A stretch of DNA of 64,000 nucleotides from Didymodactylos carnosus (taxonomy: Eukaryota > Rotifera > Eurotatoria > Philodinida > Philodinidae): assembly GCA_905250885.1 (NCBI GenBank), contig CAJNOQ010000161.1:1-64000 (forward strand). Reading direction: 5' to 3'. Below are positions 36,032-48,554 of the stretch, in pieces (position 1 is the stretch's first letter; every line of letters starts with the position of its first letter). Under the pieces are notes generated by a model. It was not told where the DNA came from. It saw only the letters and a list, made by a program, of their open reading frames with translations, and made no database searches. Position numbers and translations under genes: made by a program.

Positions 36032-37220
36032 ATGTTTTTTTCTGTACTTTAGTGGGAAGAGCGTAAAAAACTGAACAAAATGCACATTTCAGTTATGTCT
36101 ACCTTTTAAACACAAACTCAATTGGTATTCGGATATGTGCGTAGTATGTGTACGGTATTTTTTTCGGTATTAATGCTGCTGTTTCCCCCTTTGCAAAATG
36201 CCTGTTGCTACGTTGTTAAAGCAAACTAGCACATTTGCATTGCTTGCACTATTTGGCCTTGCTTTTTAGTCATTGGTCATTTATGTACGTGGTAAAAGAG
36301 ATAGTGTTCTGTATACATTAATCATTAATTTTTCTCGCTAGCATCATCTATTAATCTCATCTGTGTTCCTAGAAAACAAAGAGTTTTTACTTCGTACATA
36401 GTTTAAAAATTCTTGAAAAGAAGAGACTGTGCGCTTATACGATGAATCGAATTTACCGAAAAACAGAAGTAGCCTTATTCGAGCTATATGTTGTAATGAA
36501 AATGACACTAACACGTTCTATGTTTGCGTGTTGACGATGTCGGCGTCGTTTTCATTTTAGCATATCGTGCTCGGTACGTCAAGTTCCTATCTTTAGTCTA
36601 GTACAGTATAAAGATGTCGCCGTATTCCAAGTAAACAATTTGATTCCTTCGTCGAAGTTCGAAATTTCGACGCGCGGACATGGCTGTTTCTAGTTTTAAT
36701 CATAAGAGGGTGTAGAAACGAAACCGGCCTGCTGTTTTTTCTCTTTCTTATTCAGATGAGTTTTACTATCTTAGAAGGAAGGACAACCACTGTAAAAAAA
36801 GCGCATGTTTTAACGGTTGTCCCTTTTTTTACTAAGAAACTGATTTTACTGAACTTTTCTGATTGGGTGATAGAAAAATTTGACGCTTTGGGTGATAGAA
36901 AAAAATGACGCTTTTTTTATAATGTACAGATACAATGGCAGAATAAGAGAAAAAAAGAAAATGTATAAATTTTGGTAAATAGCCTTAGTAAATGTGCTTG
37001 GTACAAGTAATGAAACCAGTACCTTATGGTTTTCCACAAGTAATTTTACATATAAGTACTTTGAGTTACTTGGGAGCACTCGGCTGATCAATACAAGTAA
37101 ATTTACTTGAAAAATTCAGCCAAATGCTTGTTCCGTCTATCTTTATTGTATAGTTTGTACGTATTCTGCATCATACACTACGTTTGTGCAGCAGACGCAT
37201 GTATGCGCTGTAAAAACATC

Positions 37221-37381
37221 GCACGTTTAACCGTACTAACCTGACGGTTTAAACGTCAAAAACCTAACGCTTTTTTAAACCTGACGTTTTATCCGTTCTA
37301 ATCCGACACTTTTCGAACCTGACGGTTAAAATGCTAGGTCAACATGACGTTTTAACCGTTCGATTACAAAAACGTCAGGTT
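37221..37381. repeat. Cluster of CCTGACG / AACCGT words in both orientations
   Basis: About 160 bp in which AACCTGACG, AACGTCAGG and TTAACCGT recur several times on both strands, spaced 15-30 bp apart. It can fold into several alternative hairpins. It is probably a decayed palindromic transposon; a protein-binding array is a less likely alternative. Confidence 0.55.
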
Positions 37382-37735
37382 GGTTGGAACGTTTCGAACC
37401 TATGTATGATTTTATATTGGGGAATGAAATAGGCAGTGGGTAGGGTTTGAGTTTGAAAAAGCACACTTTGCCAAAGAATGGCAGAAGAAAGGTTCTCGTT
37501 TTTTGAAGAAATCCGTTGTTTTTGAAATAAATACATTTTACATTTCACAGCGACGCCATCTTTCCGATAATAATGTATTTATCTGAAAAACGACGAATTC
37601 CTTGAAAAAGCTGAGAACGACAAAGAGTTTCTAATTAGAATCTCTATTTAATCTTAATACTCTATTAAATCCAATTAATTATTGATGTTTTTCCTGTAAT
37701 ATTTGTTTATTTTTTTCTTGTACTATTGTTTTCTC

Positions 37736-37910
37736 TTCATTATTAGCATACCATTTTCAACATTCATCAACATTTATTAATCAAAAATTGAAACAATAAC
37801 GTTTCTGAGGTAGCTGGCCCATAGACGCAATGGTAAGCCATGTGTTTGTCCTAATACATATTCTATAGAGCTCAACTGACTGAGTGCAGCTTAAACATAT
37901 ATAATTTTGA
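37736..37910 (+). repeat. 175-bp direct repeat, copy 1
   Basis: About 90 percent identical, in the same orientation, to 40540-40718. Copy 2 lies just after the stop codon of the MATE remnant. Copy 1 may therefore be the 3' flank left by a lost upstream paralogue in a tandem array. Confidence 0.8.
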
Positions 37911-38384
37911 ATTCTTATACTTTCGAATTACGAGCACCTCAAAGTTGGTAGACTTAGTTAAAGTCGAAACTATCATATTATTTCTTTTCACGGAGTCATT
38001 TCGCTAGTTTCTTTTTACTTAAGCGTTTCTAAGTAAAATTAAACAGATGATTCAAAAGCTCCTTTTACCGTCTACAACTTTTGTATTAAACTTTTTTTCT
38101 GGATATGCCTCGTTTCAGAGTATTTTTCAAAGTTTGTAGAGCACTAGAAGAAAAAGGCTAAAAAATGTAATTCCGTCACGACATCTATTTTGCTTATAAA
38201 CACCGTTCTACTAAAACCATTTATTCCAAATTTTTACGACAAGCCAAGCATTCTACGGCACATCTCTGAGAAAAATTTCGTCTAATTTTCTGTAGTATTT
38301 GAGGAGAAATAGAGCTGAAAAGTTGAAAAAAACACACGCGTCCAGGCCGTCACACGCGTTCAGGCCGTATATGTCTCTTGTAGT

Positions 38385-40513
38385 CTGCTATATCAATTGT
38401 ACCTTGGTATTCATACACCTGGTACTGCAATTGCCATTACCTATTTAACAATGTCAATACTAGCCATTGTTTATATTCGATTTTATTCCAATATTTATCA
38501 ACTTACATGGAGTCCAATAACAAGAGAATGTTTAATGGAATGGCCGAGTTATGGCCAAGTCATGACAACCCAACCCAGACATATAGAACTGATGATCACT
38601 AGTGAGACACTGCAAGACACATATGACAACTCAACCCATTTGCTTTTATGTGTTTTTAAGTCGTATGCTGTTGTCTATCACAAAGCACCCATAGATTGAT
38701 CTCTGTGTATCACTATAGCTCAAAAATAATTCTTTAGCAGACCCTCCGTAAATCCGAACATCAAGTTCTTCCTGTATAATCGTTAAATATAGCTGGCATA
38801 TTCATGATAACGTTAGATTATTGGACATACGAATGTTCAATAATTTTCGCAGCTACAATCAGTGAACGATCTTTAACAGCCCAACAATTGCTTATCGAAC
38901 ACGATGGTTGTTGTATATGAGTTTATTTGCTTGTGCATTAAGTGTAAATATACGGTTGGGACAATATCTTGGCGCTAATCAACCTCGAAAAGTCAAACAA
39001 CTAAAAAATTTAACATACATTGTCATGCTACTGCCATTATTAGTAAATATGATATTTATATTTTCGCTCTGTAGTTGGATTCCACTGTTTTTCATAGCAA
39101 AAACAAAGGAGTCAGCGCCGACGATATCATTTACAAAAAAAGTATTATTAGTTGTCGGTAAATAAGTAGACTTTCAAATTAGCCTGGAGAAATTGTTTTT
39201 CTTTGCCATTGTACATTAAGAAAAGTCGTTACCTGAAAAGATCTGTAAACTTCTCTGTAATTTTGAATAAAAGAAGCTCCACCAGTGTAGACCTGAGCGT
39301 CTAAATGTAAAACACTTCCCTTAAGCTATAGTTAAATGCACATTGTGCGTTTTATGAACACTCAACGGTGTACTATAGCAGCTTCGTACTTCCATAAACT
39401 TCCGCACCTCTTTTTGTTCGAAATGATATAATGGAGTTCGACAAACGAAGGGTTAGCTTTTTCGAATTACGGTCTGTGTCAGTATTTCGATTCGAAAGAG
39501 AACGAATTGTGTCCATTCTTTTGGAATCATATTTTATTCGCACCTGCTCATGAAACTAAGCAAAACAAATTTGCAACAGACTTAATCATTAGACAAGTTT
39601 TAAAGTTAATATAATTTTTCAACAACAACAATTAAATTTTGGAGAAAAAATCTTATTTCGAATGAACTTGAAAAAATTGCATCGAATTTTGCTGACAGCG
39701 TTTGTTTTAAACTATAATTTTGGCCTACATCTCCGCTACAAATTTTGTTGTTGAGCACTTCGAGTTATATGGCTATGAGATCTTGAAGCCTCATGCTTCT
39801 CGGGTTGCGCGTCGTTTTTTCAGGTCAAAGCGGACTAATGTTTTGCACTTTTCGTAGTTAACTCAGGATTTTAGGTATGCTCGAATTCCGAGCCGAATGA
39901 AACATTTGTTTTCAAAAACATTTTTGAAGTTCAGACGAAAAACAAAAGTATTGTGAACACATATTGTGTATGACCGCTCAGTAGAGATTCCGAATATAGA
40001 ATTGGTTTTCGTTACAACTATAAAGTAAAACAGAAAATCCATAAGCAGGTTGTGGGTTGAAAAACTTCTTTTTGGCATAGAAAAATGAATCAGATTAAAT
40101 CAGAAGAAATGATTGTAAACAATCTTAGATAATTCTGAAGTGAGAAACGACGAAAAATCCAGATTGTAGACACTTATTATATAGTGCAACTGGATGGAAT
40201 GATTAAAGCCTGTGGTCAACAAGTGAAGGGTGTAAGTATTGCATCAACGGGATACCTTCTGATCCTTATGCCAGTGGCAGTAGTGCTTACCTATGTTGTA
40301 AAAATAGATATTTACGATTATTCGATTGGTCTATTCTGTGCTGAAAGTTTTACAAATATATCACTTATTGTACTTCAACGTTTTGACTGGCAATCATATG
40401 GAACTCAAATTTCTGCTACTGCTTCATCAACTACATTGACCTCCTACGGAACAAACAACCGAGAAGAAACACCGACAGATAAATCCTATTTGAACTCATT
40501 AAATGGAAACTAA
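38385..40513 (+). pseudogene. Remnant of a MATE-type multidrug/cation antiporter (SLC47-like)
   Basis: Three blocks match MATE transporters in the right order. About 38385-38560 is YLGIHTPGTAIAIT through TRECLMEWPSYGQ. About 38852-39165 holds SERSLTAQQLL and LFACALSVNIRLGQYLGAN. 40184-40513 holds GMIKACGQQVKG through a final membrane segment and DWQSYG, with a normal-looking polar tail and stop. The N-terminal half of the transporter is absent. The helix expected after WPSYGQ is missing, and a frame change is needed around 38895-38907. Blocks 2 and 3 may be joined by a 1-kb intron (donor GTAAAT at about 39157). MATE proteins export organic cations using H+ or Na+. As it stands this cannot make a 12-helix transporter. 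Confidence 0.75.
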
Positions 40514-40539
40514 TTTGTTTAAGTTTCTTAATTGTATTA

Positions 40540-40718
40540 TTCATTATTAGCATACTATTTTCAACATTCATCAACATTTATTAATCAAAAATTGAAACAA
40601 TAACGTTTCTGAGGTAGCTGGCCCATAGATGCAATAGTAAGCCATGTGAAAAATTTACCTAATACATATTCTACAGAGCTTAACTGACTGAGTGCATCTC
40701 AAACATATATAATTTTGC
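40540..40718 (+). repeat. 175-bp direct repeat, copy 2
   Basis: Second copy of the repeat at 37736-37910, beginning 27 bp after the MATE stop codon. It therefore probably represents MATE 3' UTR or flank. Confidence 0.8.
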
Positions 40719-43700
40719 ATCCTAATAAGGCGCGTGAAATTCAAACTTAAAGCACTATTTTGTTTTGGGCTTAATCATACATCATTCGATAGAGAATTTC
40801 ACGCTGAGCAAGAATATCTGATTTTTAGTCTTCCCAGTGCACATTATCAGTGAAAAAAATTCGAAAAATTGGAAGGGTCCATTTTTTTGAAAAATTTCTA
40901 CTTTTCGAAAATCGTGCAATATCTCGGTTCCATGTGACTTTTGAAGCTTCGGAACGTGTTTTTCGAAATCAGCGCTAAAAACTGCATGCAGAAAAGTGTA
41001 TCTGAAGGTTTCGGAACCATTAGAATAAGTGTTCCATCTTGATAAGGTTGATCATTAATTTGAAATCTACAACTGAAAAGCTTTAAGCTGATGTAAAATT
41101 TAATACCGATGTGTACTTACAGGTAGGTAACAGGATATAATAATCAAAAAATGGTGTTTATAAATATCGTCGGCAAAGAAGAGGTTAATCAAGTTCAGAG
41201 TTTGAAATATCCGCAGTGGATTGCGTTCAATGCAGTTTCATTCGATGTTATTACCACAAGACTGTATCAAGCCTTCCATATTTCTGAGATGGAATTGATC
41301 GATGTATTTAAATGAACTTCACTTTGACTGATCCATCTATTTTATAGTATCATCAGCTCATGAGAAACTCTTCGGTTGCAACTCTGCTTACGATAGCAGA
41401 GAATCATTTTGCACACAAAGTGTGTACAAGCGCTTAAGTCATCAATGGTAATAATAAATGTTGGCAATTGGATTAATTGTAATAAGGAGTCTGTTTTAAA
41501 AGGCGGTTTTTATTTAGATTCCAAAATAAATTAAATATCTATGTCAGCAGACCCTAACAAATGTCTAAACAAGTTGCCTGTTGAGGACCTGACACTTTCA
41601 TTCTATATAGCACAATGAAGATCTGCCTCACATAGTACTCTCGTTATACAGTTCAAGTTCAAATTTATTTTACATAAGCAAGGACATCACAAAAGAAAGT
41701 AAACGTTCAGTAACTTATAACATCTGATAAACAGAAGCCTTAGCATTCACACATGTAAACCTCATTGTTCAAAATTATGAAAATATATTTCTTCATTACC
41801 ATTGTTTTTACATCTTTATCTCGTAGTATGTGAATTTGTGCATAAATTATGAGAAAAATGTAGTCCTAGCGGTTGTATTTATAGTGAACATTTAAGAGGT
41901 TTTCGTATTCAAGTGCGGTTCTCAAATCCGATAATTCTATTTGTTTGAACGATTATTTTGAAAAATTTCATTTGGTTCTATATTTCCCTGAAAATTTGAA
42001 AAGTCAAAATCTTCAATTCTTAAAATTCAATCAAAAGAATTGGACAAAATGCTCTGTCTTGAAATGACTACTGAAAATGTCTTAAGGGCCATGAAATGTG
42101 TCCCAAGATTTGGTAATACACTTCAAGCTGGAGAGTCCAAGTTTGTTTTATTTTAAACTAGACACCTAACTACATGGATTAGACCGACGTCGATTTTTCA
42201 ATTAAGTCTCTGTTGGTTTTCTAGGCAACCAACAACCTCCAAAACCCGAAAACTCCTTTCAGATTTTCTAAAAATCCTCAGTTTGACAAAAAATTAAGAT
42301 CTAATTCAAAAATCGGCGCCGATCAGTCCATGTAGTTTCTTTTCCTCTTTTAAACAGAATAAAGTCCCTGTAACTTTTTGATGCGAGGTCATACAGACTT
42401 GTGCAGGGTCTTATTTGATCAGAAATGTTTGCTCTACAAATCTTTGTGTTCAGAAAAATTTTAATTGCATTACTATCCAGGAAAAAACTACTATTTGAAG
42501 ACCCGGTTTTTCGAGGCTCCTAGAAAACTTTCTCTAAATCCGCGAAAAACTACTTTTATAACCAGAAGCGATACAGATTCTGAAAGTCGACACTGCAGCT
42601 ATCTTTCCATATGCGTATCTCAAAACCGATGTTTTGACCGAAAATCACAATTTCTGAGGGGGGAACGGCCACTAAGGCGCTTAAAGCAGCGAAAAAGTTT
42701 GGCTTCTGAAATATTTACTCAAGAAGATTTGATAAAATGTACTTTCTCTCAAGTAATAATGTGAGAGAGAATATCTTTTTTTTCTGAAAATATCAAAAGA
42801 CGTTACTTGCGTTAACTATTCTTATTTGTTTGGATCTTCTTAAAAATAAACTTTGTGAGAAAATTTATCCAAAGTATTGAACAATTATGTTGATAATAAT
42901 TTTGACTAAAACGTACTTTAACTAGATTCCTTGTAAGTTTTCTGAAAAGAAGTAAGCTCATCTTAAGTAAAATTCGGTCAGATTCCCACATGTCTGAATT
43001 ATAAGACAGCAGACTCAAATAGATGTTTTATTTTTCAAATGATACTTAAAATAATCAATCTAGATTTTAGTAACGATCTTTAAAATAACGCATCGTAGTA
43101 GATATAGTCAGACACGAAAACTACCATAATAACTTATATTAGTCATATTTCAATGATAGATGTCTTTATTACGTAATAACAAAAGAATAATATACATTGT
43201 TCCGCGCAAGTGTGGCTGCCAATCATCATAATTACCCTGCGTTAAATGAAATCATATTAAGGTCATTTTGTTTCTTTTGCCACTTTCGCCTACAGATAGA
43301 TATTTGCTATGATATATCAATAGATAATAAATTGTACTATCAATAAAGTGACTTATTTGGCATTACGTAGATATTCAAGATACAAGGTCTATATTAAAAA
43401 AATATGATATATGGCAATATGTGTAATGACTAAAGAAATAAAAATGAACTCCAGCTTTGCTAGAATAATTTTGTTAGCAGAAAATCCTGTGACTCTATCT
43501 TATTGAAAAAAAATATCTTTTTTTCCTATTCATAGTGAAAAAAAAAAAAACGAGCAGCTTGCAATTTAGTGGAAAACTTTGAGAGTAACAAACAATAAAT
43601 TATTAATCGACGTCTCATTTTTAGCATCAGCAGATTTATTTATAAAAAAAATAAGCATAAGTAGTCAAGATCCTACACACAATGTTTGATCAATCTGACA

Positions 43701-46700
43701 ATAAATATGTTCATTCATCTTCATATCTTTCTCTTATCTTTTCGTTCGAAGACTAATAAAACATAGCAATTATTCGTCTATTTTTTCTAGATAGATTTTT
43801 CAGATACTTGAAGAAATACTATAGTTAGACAATGAGTTTTGTGTTTTTTATGCGATTTACAGGTAAATGTGATCATCACTTTGATTTTTTTTTATTGTTT
43901 GTTATAGTATAGTAGAAGAAAAATTTGTGTTCGATGTTTTCCGTAAGAATCATAAAGGTGTTGATATAGGGAACATCAATACAATATACCTTCAGTATGT
44001 CTAGGCTTAGAAGAGAATGCAAAAATATATTGCCAATCTCATAGTGAGAAGGGTTATGGCAAAGATCTAAAACAGTTTGTTTAAAAATTTTTGGACATTT
44101 TTATTTGATTATTCAAGTGATTGTCAAAAAAGTGAGAAACTAAGTCTAAATTAAAGAGATCAAATCTTGTTGTATGGTAGGGGAGGAGCTAAAAAAGTTT
44201 AATTATTTTATAGATATAAAAGTTCGATATTGCTTGAATTTTAGAGAACATATATAATGGACAATGTTTACGTATTAATCATATATAAATCCAGATAATG
44301 TTAAAAATTTAATTACAAATATATATATAAGACTAAATTTATATCTATTTGAGAAGGATAGATTCATTAGACCAACGGTTAACGACGACGATGATGTCTC
44401 ATCCTTAATTGAGTATAGATGTTGTGTTTATCTGTAATATGTACATAACCAATATATGTGACGTGTCTATTTGCATGAGTGTATATTATCTATACATATA
44501 ATATATATATAAATAATAAGATTTCTTTTTGACCATACCAATGCTTGTGTTTTCCTTAACTGATTACTTTTTTTTTTTTTACACCGGATCATCAATGCAT
44601 GATAATATATTCATTTTCTTTCTCTCTCTTTCTCATTTCTTCTTTAAATAGGTGAATTATCTACATGATTACGGTCCGTATTCTCATTGAATGGAAATGA
44701 CATTTGTACTGAATTTTTTTTTTTTTTGGTTGATATGCAACATTTTTGTCGATATATCACGTACTTGTTTAAGAATGTTTTTTTAAATTCAAAAATCGTT
44801 TCAAAAACAACAAAAAAGTATGTAGTTTTATGTTTTGAAAGACTGAAAACACAAAATTACCTTCGTAAGTTGATTTTGAAACAGATTTTGAATGCTAAAT
44901 TGTTATTTTTCTCTATCAAGTGAACTATCTTACACGGACACATTGAGACTTAATCATAGTTTAAACTTTTGTTCACCTTGTAAATTCAATTTATACTGTT
45001 TCACAACAATTCTTCGTTGATTATGTGCAAGTGTCCTATATATATATATATACATAGTAAAAAGAGATTTATAAATGTCATGTCAACATAAGATAGTGTG
45101 TTATCGTAATCATACAAGGTAAAAAATTTATCTAATTAACCGAAACTTCAATCACAAGGATCTAAGTAGCTATATGGCTGTCTATATACTTAACAATTTT
45201 CTTTATGCTCACCGTATGTTATTAACAATAATCAGAATGTCATGTGAGTCAGAGTATCGAAGTTTATTACACTAATGATATGTGGTGGCAAAAATCACTA
45301 TAGATAGATTTATCCAAATTAGATTAAACGGAAATGTGACATGATTAATTTTGTTTTCAAATGTTGATATGAGAGTTCATGAAATAACCTTTTCCTCTAA
45401 CTGTCACTCGCTTATGTGAAAATTATATAAATTTTTGTTTGACATAGGCATATAGATTTACCACGTTATATTGTATAAATGATGAGTCTTTTAAAAGGTG
45501 AACCACGCTCAACGTATGTACACATATATATATATATATAAATGAATTAAAATCCCGTTATACGCCCGTTATGCTTATGGCTCTTTAAAATAATAATAAT
45601 CAATTGATATATGTGTGTACGATGTAAGAAAAACGAAAAGTACGATATCGGATAGAACAGAGGGAGAAAAGAAACAGTATAATGATTCCATTGTAAGACA
45701 TAATTCATGGGTAAAATAAGGTGTAACAATTTATGTGAATTTGTCACATATGTAAAATAGAAAAAAAAATAGGTATTGTTGTGACCAACCTCTTATTGTT
45801 TTCTTAATTATAGCCATCTTAAAATGCAATTTTGATAACATTATTCTAAATTCCGATTTCAGATTTCTACTACTGAGAAATACACACGCTAATAGGTGAT
45901 AAATTATATCACATTTACTTATGAAGTAAAGTCATAAATTTAAGTTTTTTACTTATAAATTTTCGATACAACTGTATAAGATAACAAAAGACTCACGTTC
46001 ACGTCATTTCTCTCCCTTCTTTTTGTATAATTAATCGAGTAGTTTTTATTATACATAGACTGTATATTGGGATAAAAAGAAGAGAACACATGAAAGGTAG
46101 ATATACACAAAGAGATAAGCCAAAAGTATTAGATAGTACTCTATTGTTTTACTTTTGTTCATGTTAACGAAAATATACGTGCATATGAACACATCTTGAT
46201 TTGATTTAAATGACCTATATAAAAATTGTTTTCGTTCATGTTATTTCTGACGCCTGGTATGGAGTAAGTTATTATTACAATATTAGATATGGGAGATGTC
46301 TAATTTAAATTTCTTCTGTTTGTTGAATGTTGAAACATATGTTAAGACAATTGATAGCCAATACATCTGTGACATCGGACTATTAGCAGAATACAAGACA
46401 CTTTCACATCAGAATAACAGAAAGAGTTCTTAAATTTTGTGCAAATATGTTTTATAAAATATTTAAACACACCCGTTGTTTGTTTAGCGAGCCGACACTA
46501 CATCATTAAAGCTTCTAAAAACCTTTTTTTTTCCATGTACCGTATGAAAAAAGTTATTTTATTGTGTTATGAATCTATTTATTTCTTTTACCTATGAGTA
46601 ACTGTACAAATAGTAGCCAAATTTTAGTCTCTGATAAACACTATTATAGATAACAAAACAGAAAAAACCCATTCGTGTGATGCACAGCATAGTTTCTCAG

Positions 46701-48554
46701 ATTTATCAGAAAGGTTATACGTGGATAGTGAGTGTGAGGAACAATTGGATAAAAGAACTTTGCATCAAACTATCCCTCTTATCAGAGTTACATGGTAAAG
46801 ACAAAGTTGACCTCTGTCGAAGAGAATTATCTACTGCAGAGAAGGTATAGTATTATATAAAACTGACAAGTCTGTTAATGAAATTGTCAGCACTATACTA
46901 CCGATTTAAGGCAGAATATTTTTCTTTATTTATCGTTCTTTGCTGTTTTCTATCAAAACACTCAAATGAAGCTTCATATTGCTTGCAAAACGACCATCTT
47001 TTCCAATAGACGTTTCTAAAGAAGAAATTTGTGAAATAGATGCTTTAGACTATGAATTCATATCAAGACCTATTTGAATTATGAACAAGCAATCAATTGG
47101 TCAAACATGACAATTCTTTATTATAAATCGTACATGAATGAGAACAAAAGAACAATCGAACTAGAGACAGAACAGGAAGTCAATAGAAGAGAGTGACAAT
47201 GCGTAGTACAAAGCGATATACAATAATAGTATTAATTTTTTTCTCTCATTGTACAAAAGTTATATGGACAAAGAAGACGTAGTATGTTCTGAAAATTTGA
47301 TTCATTAAGTCTTATTGATATTATAGTACCAGGTAATAAAGTGTAGATGAAGTTAAAAAGTATACTAATGACATATTCATTACATAGTCCAGGTAGAGTT
47401 ATAAACTTTTCTTCCTATAGAACAAAAATAATGTTTGATTATTTCTATCCTCGAATTCTAAAACATGATGTTACAATAGTCTGAAAAACGTTCTTCAGAC
47501 TTTACCGTTGAAAACTTAATGCAAGTTCTTATAACTAAGAAAAAAGACCGTTAAATTTTTATAGTAACAACATATTCGGCTAAAATTTTATCTTCAATTC
47601 TAGAAACAAAAAACGTGGGACTTTATATATTTGTAATATTACAGAACGTTCATGGATACCCAATTTTTAGTTCCATTTAGTTAAAGAATTTAAAAATGTA
47701 AGTAACAATAGAGTTACATAATCATTTTATTTTATTTATATCCCTAAAGATGTTTAATAAATCAAAATATTTATTTGCAAAATAATTTTCAAGAGCTATC
47801 AATTGATTAAAAGATTGAGAAAGAGAAAAATGTATATGTGAGATTTTGTTGCATGTTTATTTTGTGTTACATTTCATTTTGTATATATTGTCTTTCAATT
47901 TAGGCTTTTCTTCGTTATTCATTATGTTCTTTGGACCATTTTCTTACATCTGTACTCTTATACACATACATATTCTTACCGATTTTTTTATTTTTATTTT
48001 TATTTAAACGTTTTTTTCCTCTTTTTGTTCTTTTTCATACCTCATCGCGTAATAAAGATGCCAAGGATATGCTGATACTTCAGTTGTTGTTCTTACTATT
48101 GCACTAAATAACAGTTAGGTTTACAACAATTTTTCTTTACCTTTTCTAAATACCATTAGACAAAAAATTTGTACATATCAATTTCAACTGTATTTCAGAA
48201 AAACAAGTATTGAGAACAGATTAGAAGAGCGATAATTTTCTAGATGTTCTTTTTTTTACAAAATTTGCAACCGTTACATGTATTTCTTTTAATTTTATCT
48301 TCGATTTTCCAACTATATTTATGTGCAGATTTGAATTTTTGCACTAGGTCTATATTTGATTTATCTTTGAAATAAATATTCTCTATATTATATGACTAGA
48401 TGTTTTTTTCTTTCTTCTAGTACAATGCAAAATTTTATTAAAAATATGAATGTTATTTGTTAGAAACTGTAAATTTAATTCTTAATTGAGACTTTATCTA
48501 TATTCAGCACATACATAGAAACATGATTTAACAATAATTTATTCTAAAGTAAAA
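40719..48554. other. 8-kb gene-free stretch
   Basis: No family-like coding sequence on either strand. Short ORFs at 42465-42764, 42812-43018, 44687-44923 and 45547-45747 look random. It contains the inverted-repeat element at 42169-42337 and a (TA)n run near 45523-45541. It probably includes upstream exons or promoter of the large gene that starts at 48555. Confidence 0.5.
42169..42337. mobile_element. Small degenerate inverted-repeat element
   Basis: Imperfect inverted ends of about 40 bp (ACTACATGGA…GACGTCGATTTTT on the left; ACTACATGGACTGATCGGCG from the right, reversed) enclose about 85 bp. It looks like an old MITE. No target duplication was identified. Confidence 0.6.

Larger units (their letters stand above)
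34825..37735. other. Intergenic, with one palindromic MITE and a repeat cluster
   Basis: No supported gene. It contains the palindrome at 35900-36031 and the CCTGACG/AACCGT cluster at 37221-37381. ORFs at 35220-35718 have no recognisable features. About 36500-36720 is somewhat richer in CG dinucleotides than its surroundings. Confidence 0.5.

Noticed and set aside
37800-37860. tRNA-like string GGTAGCTGGCCCATAG in the 175-bp repeat
   Set aside because: No B-box, no cloverleaf and no acceptor stem could be drawn.
37736-40718. The two 175-bp direct repeats as LTRs of a retroelement
   Set aside because: Too short, no primer-binding or polypurine features, and the enclosed sequence is a MATE transporter remnant. 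A gene 3' flank duplicated in tandem explains it better.
42465-42764. 99-codon plus-strand ORF
   Set aside because: Basic and serine-rich by chance; no start context, no neighbours in phase, no family resemblance.
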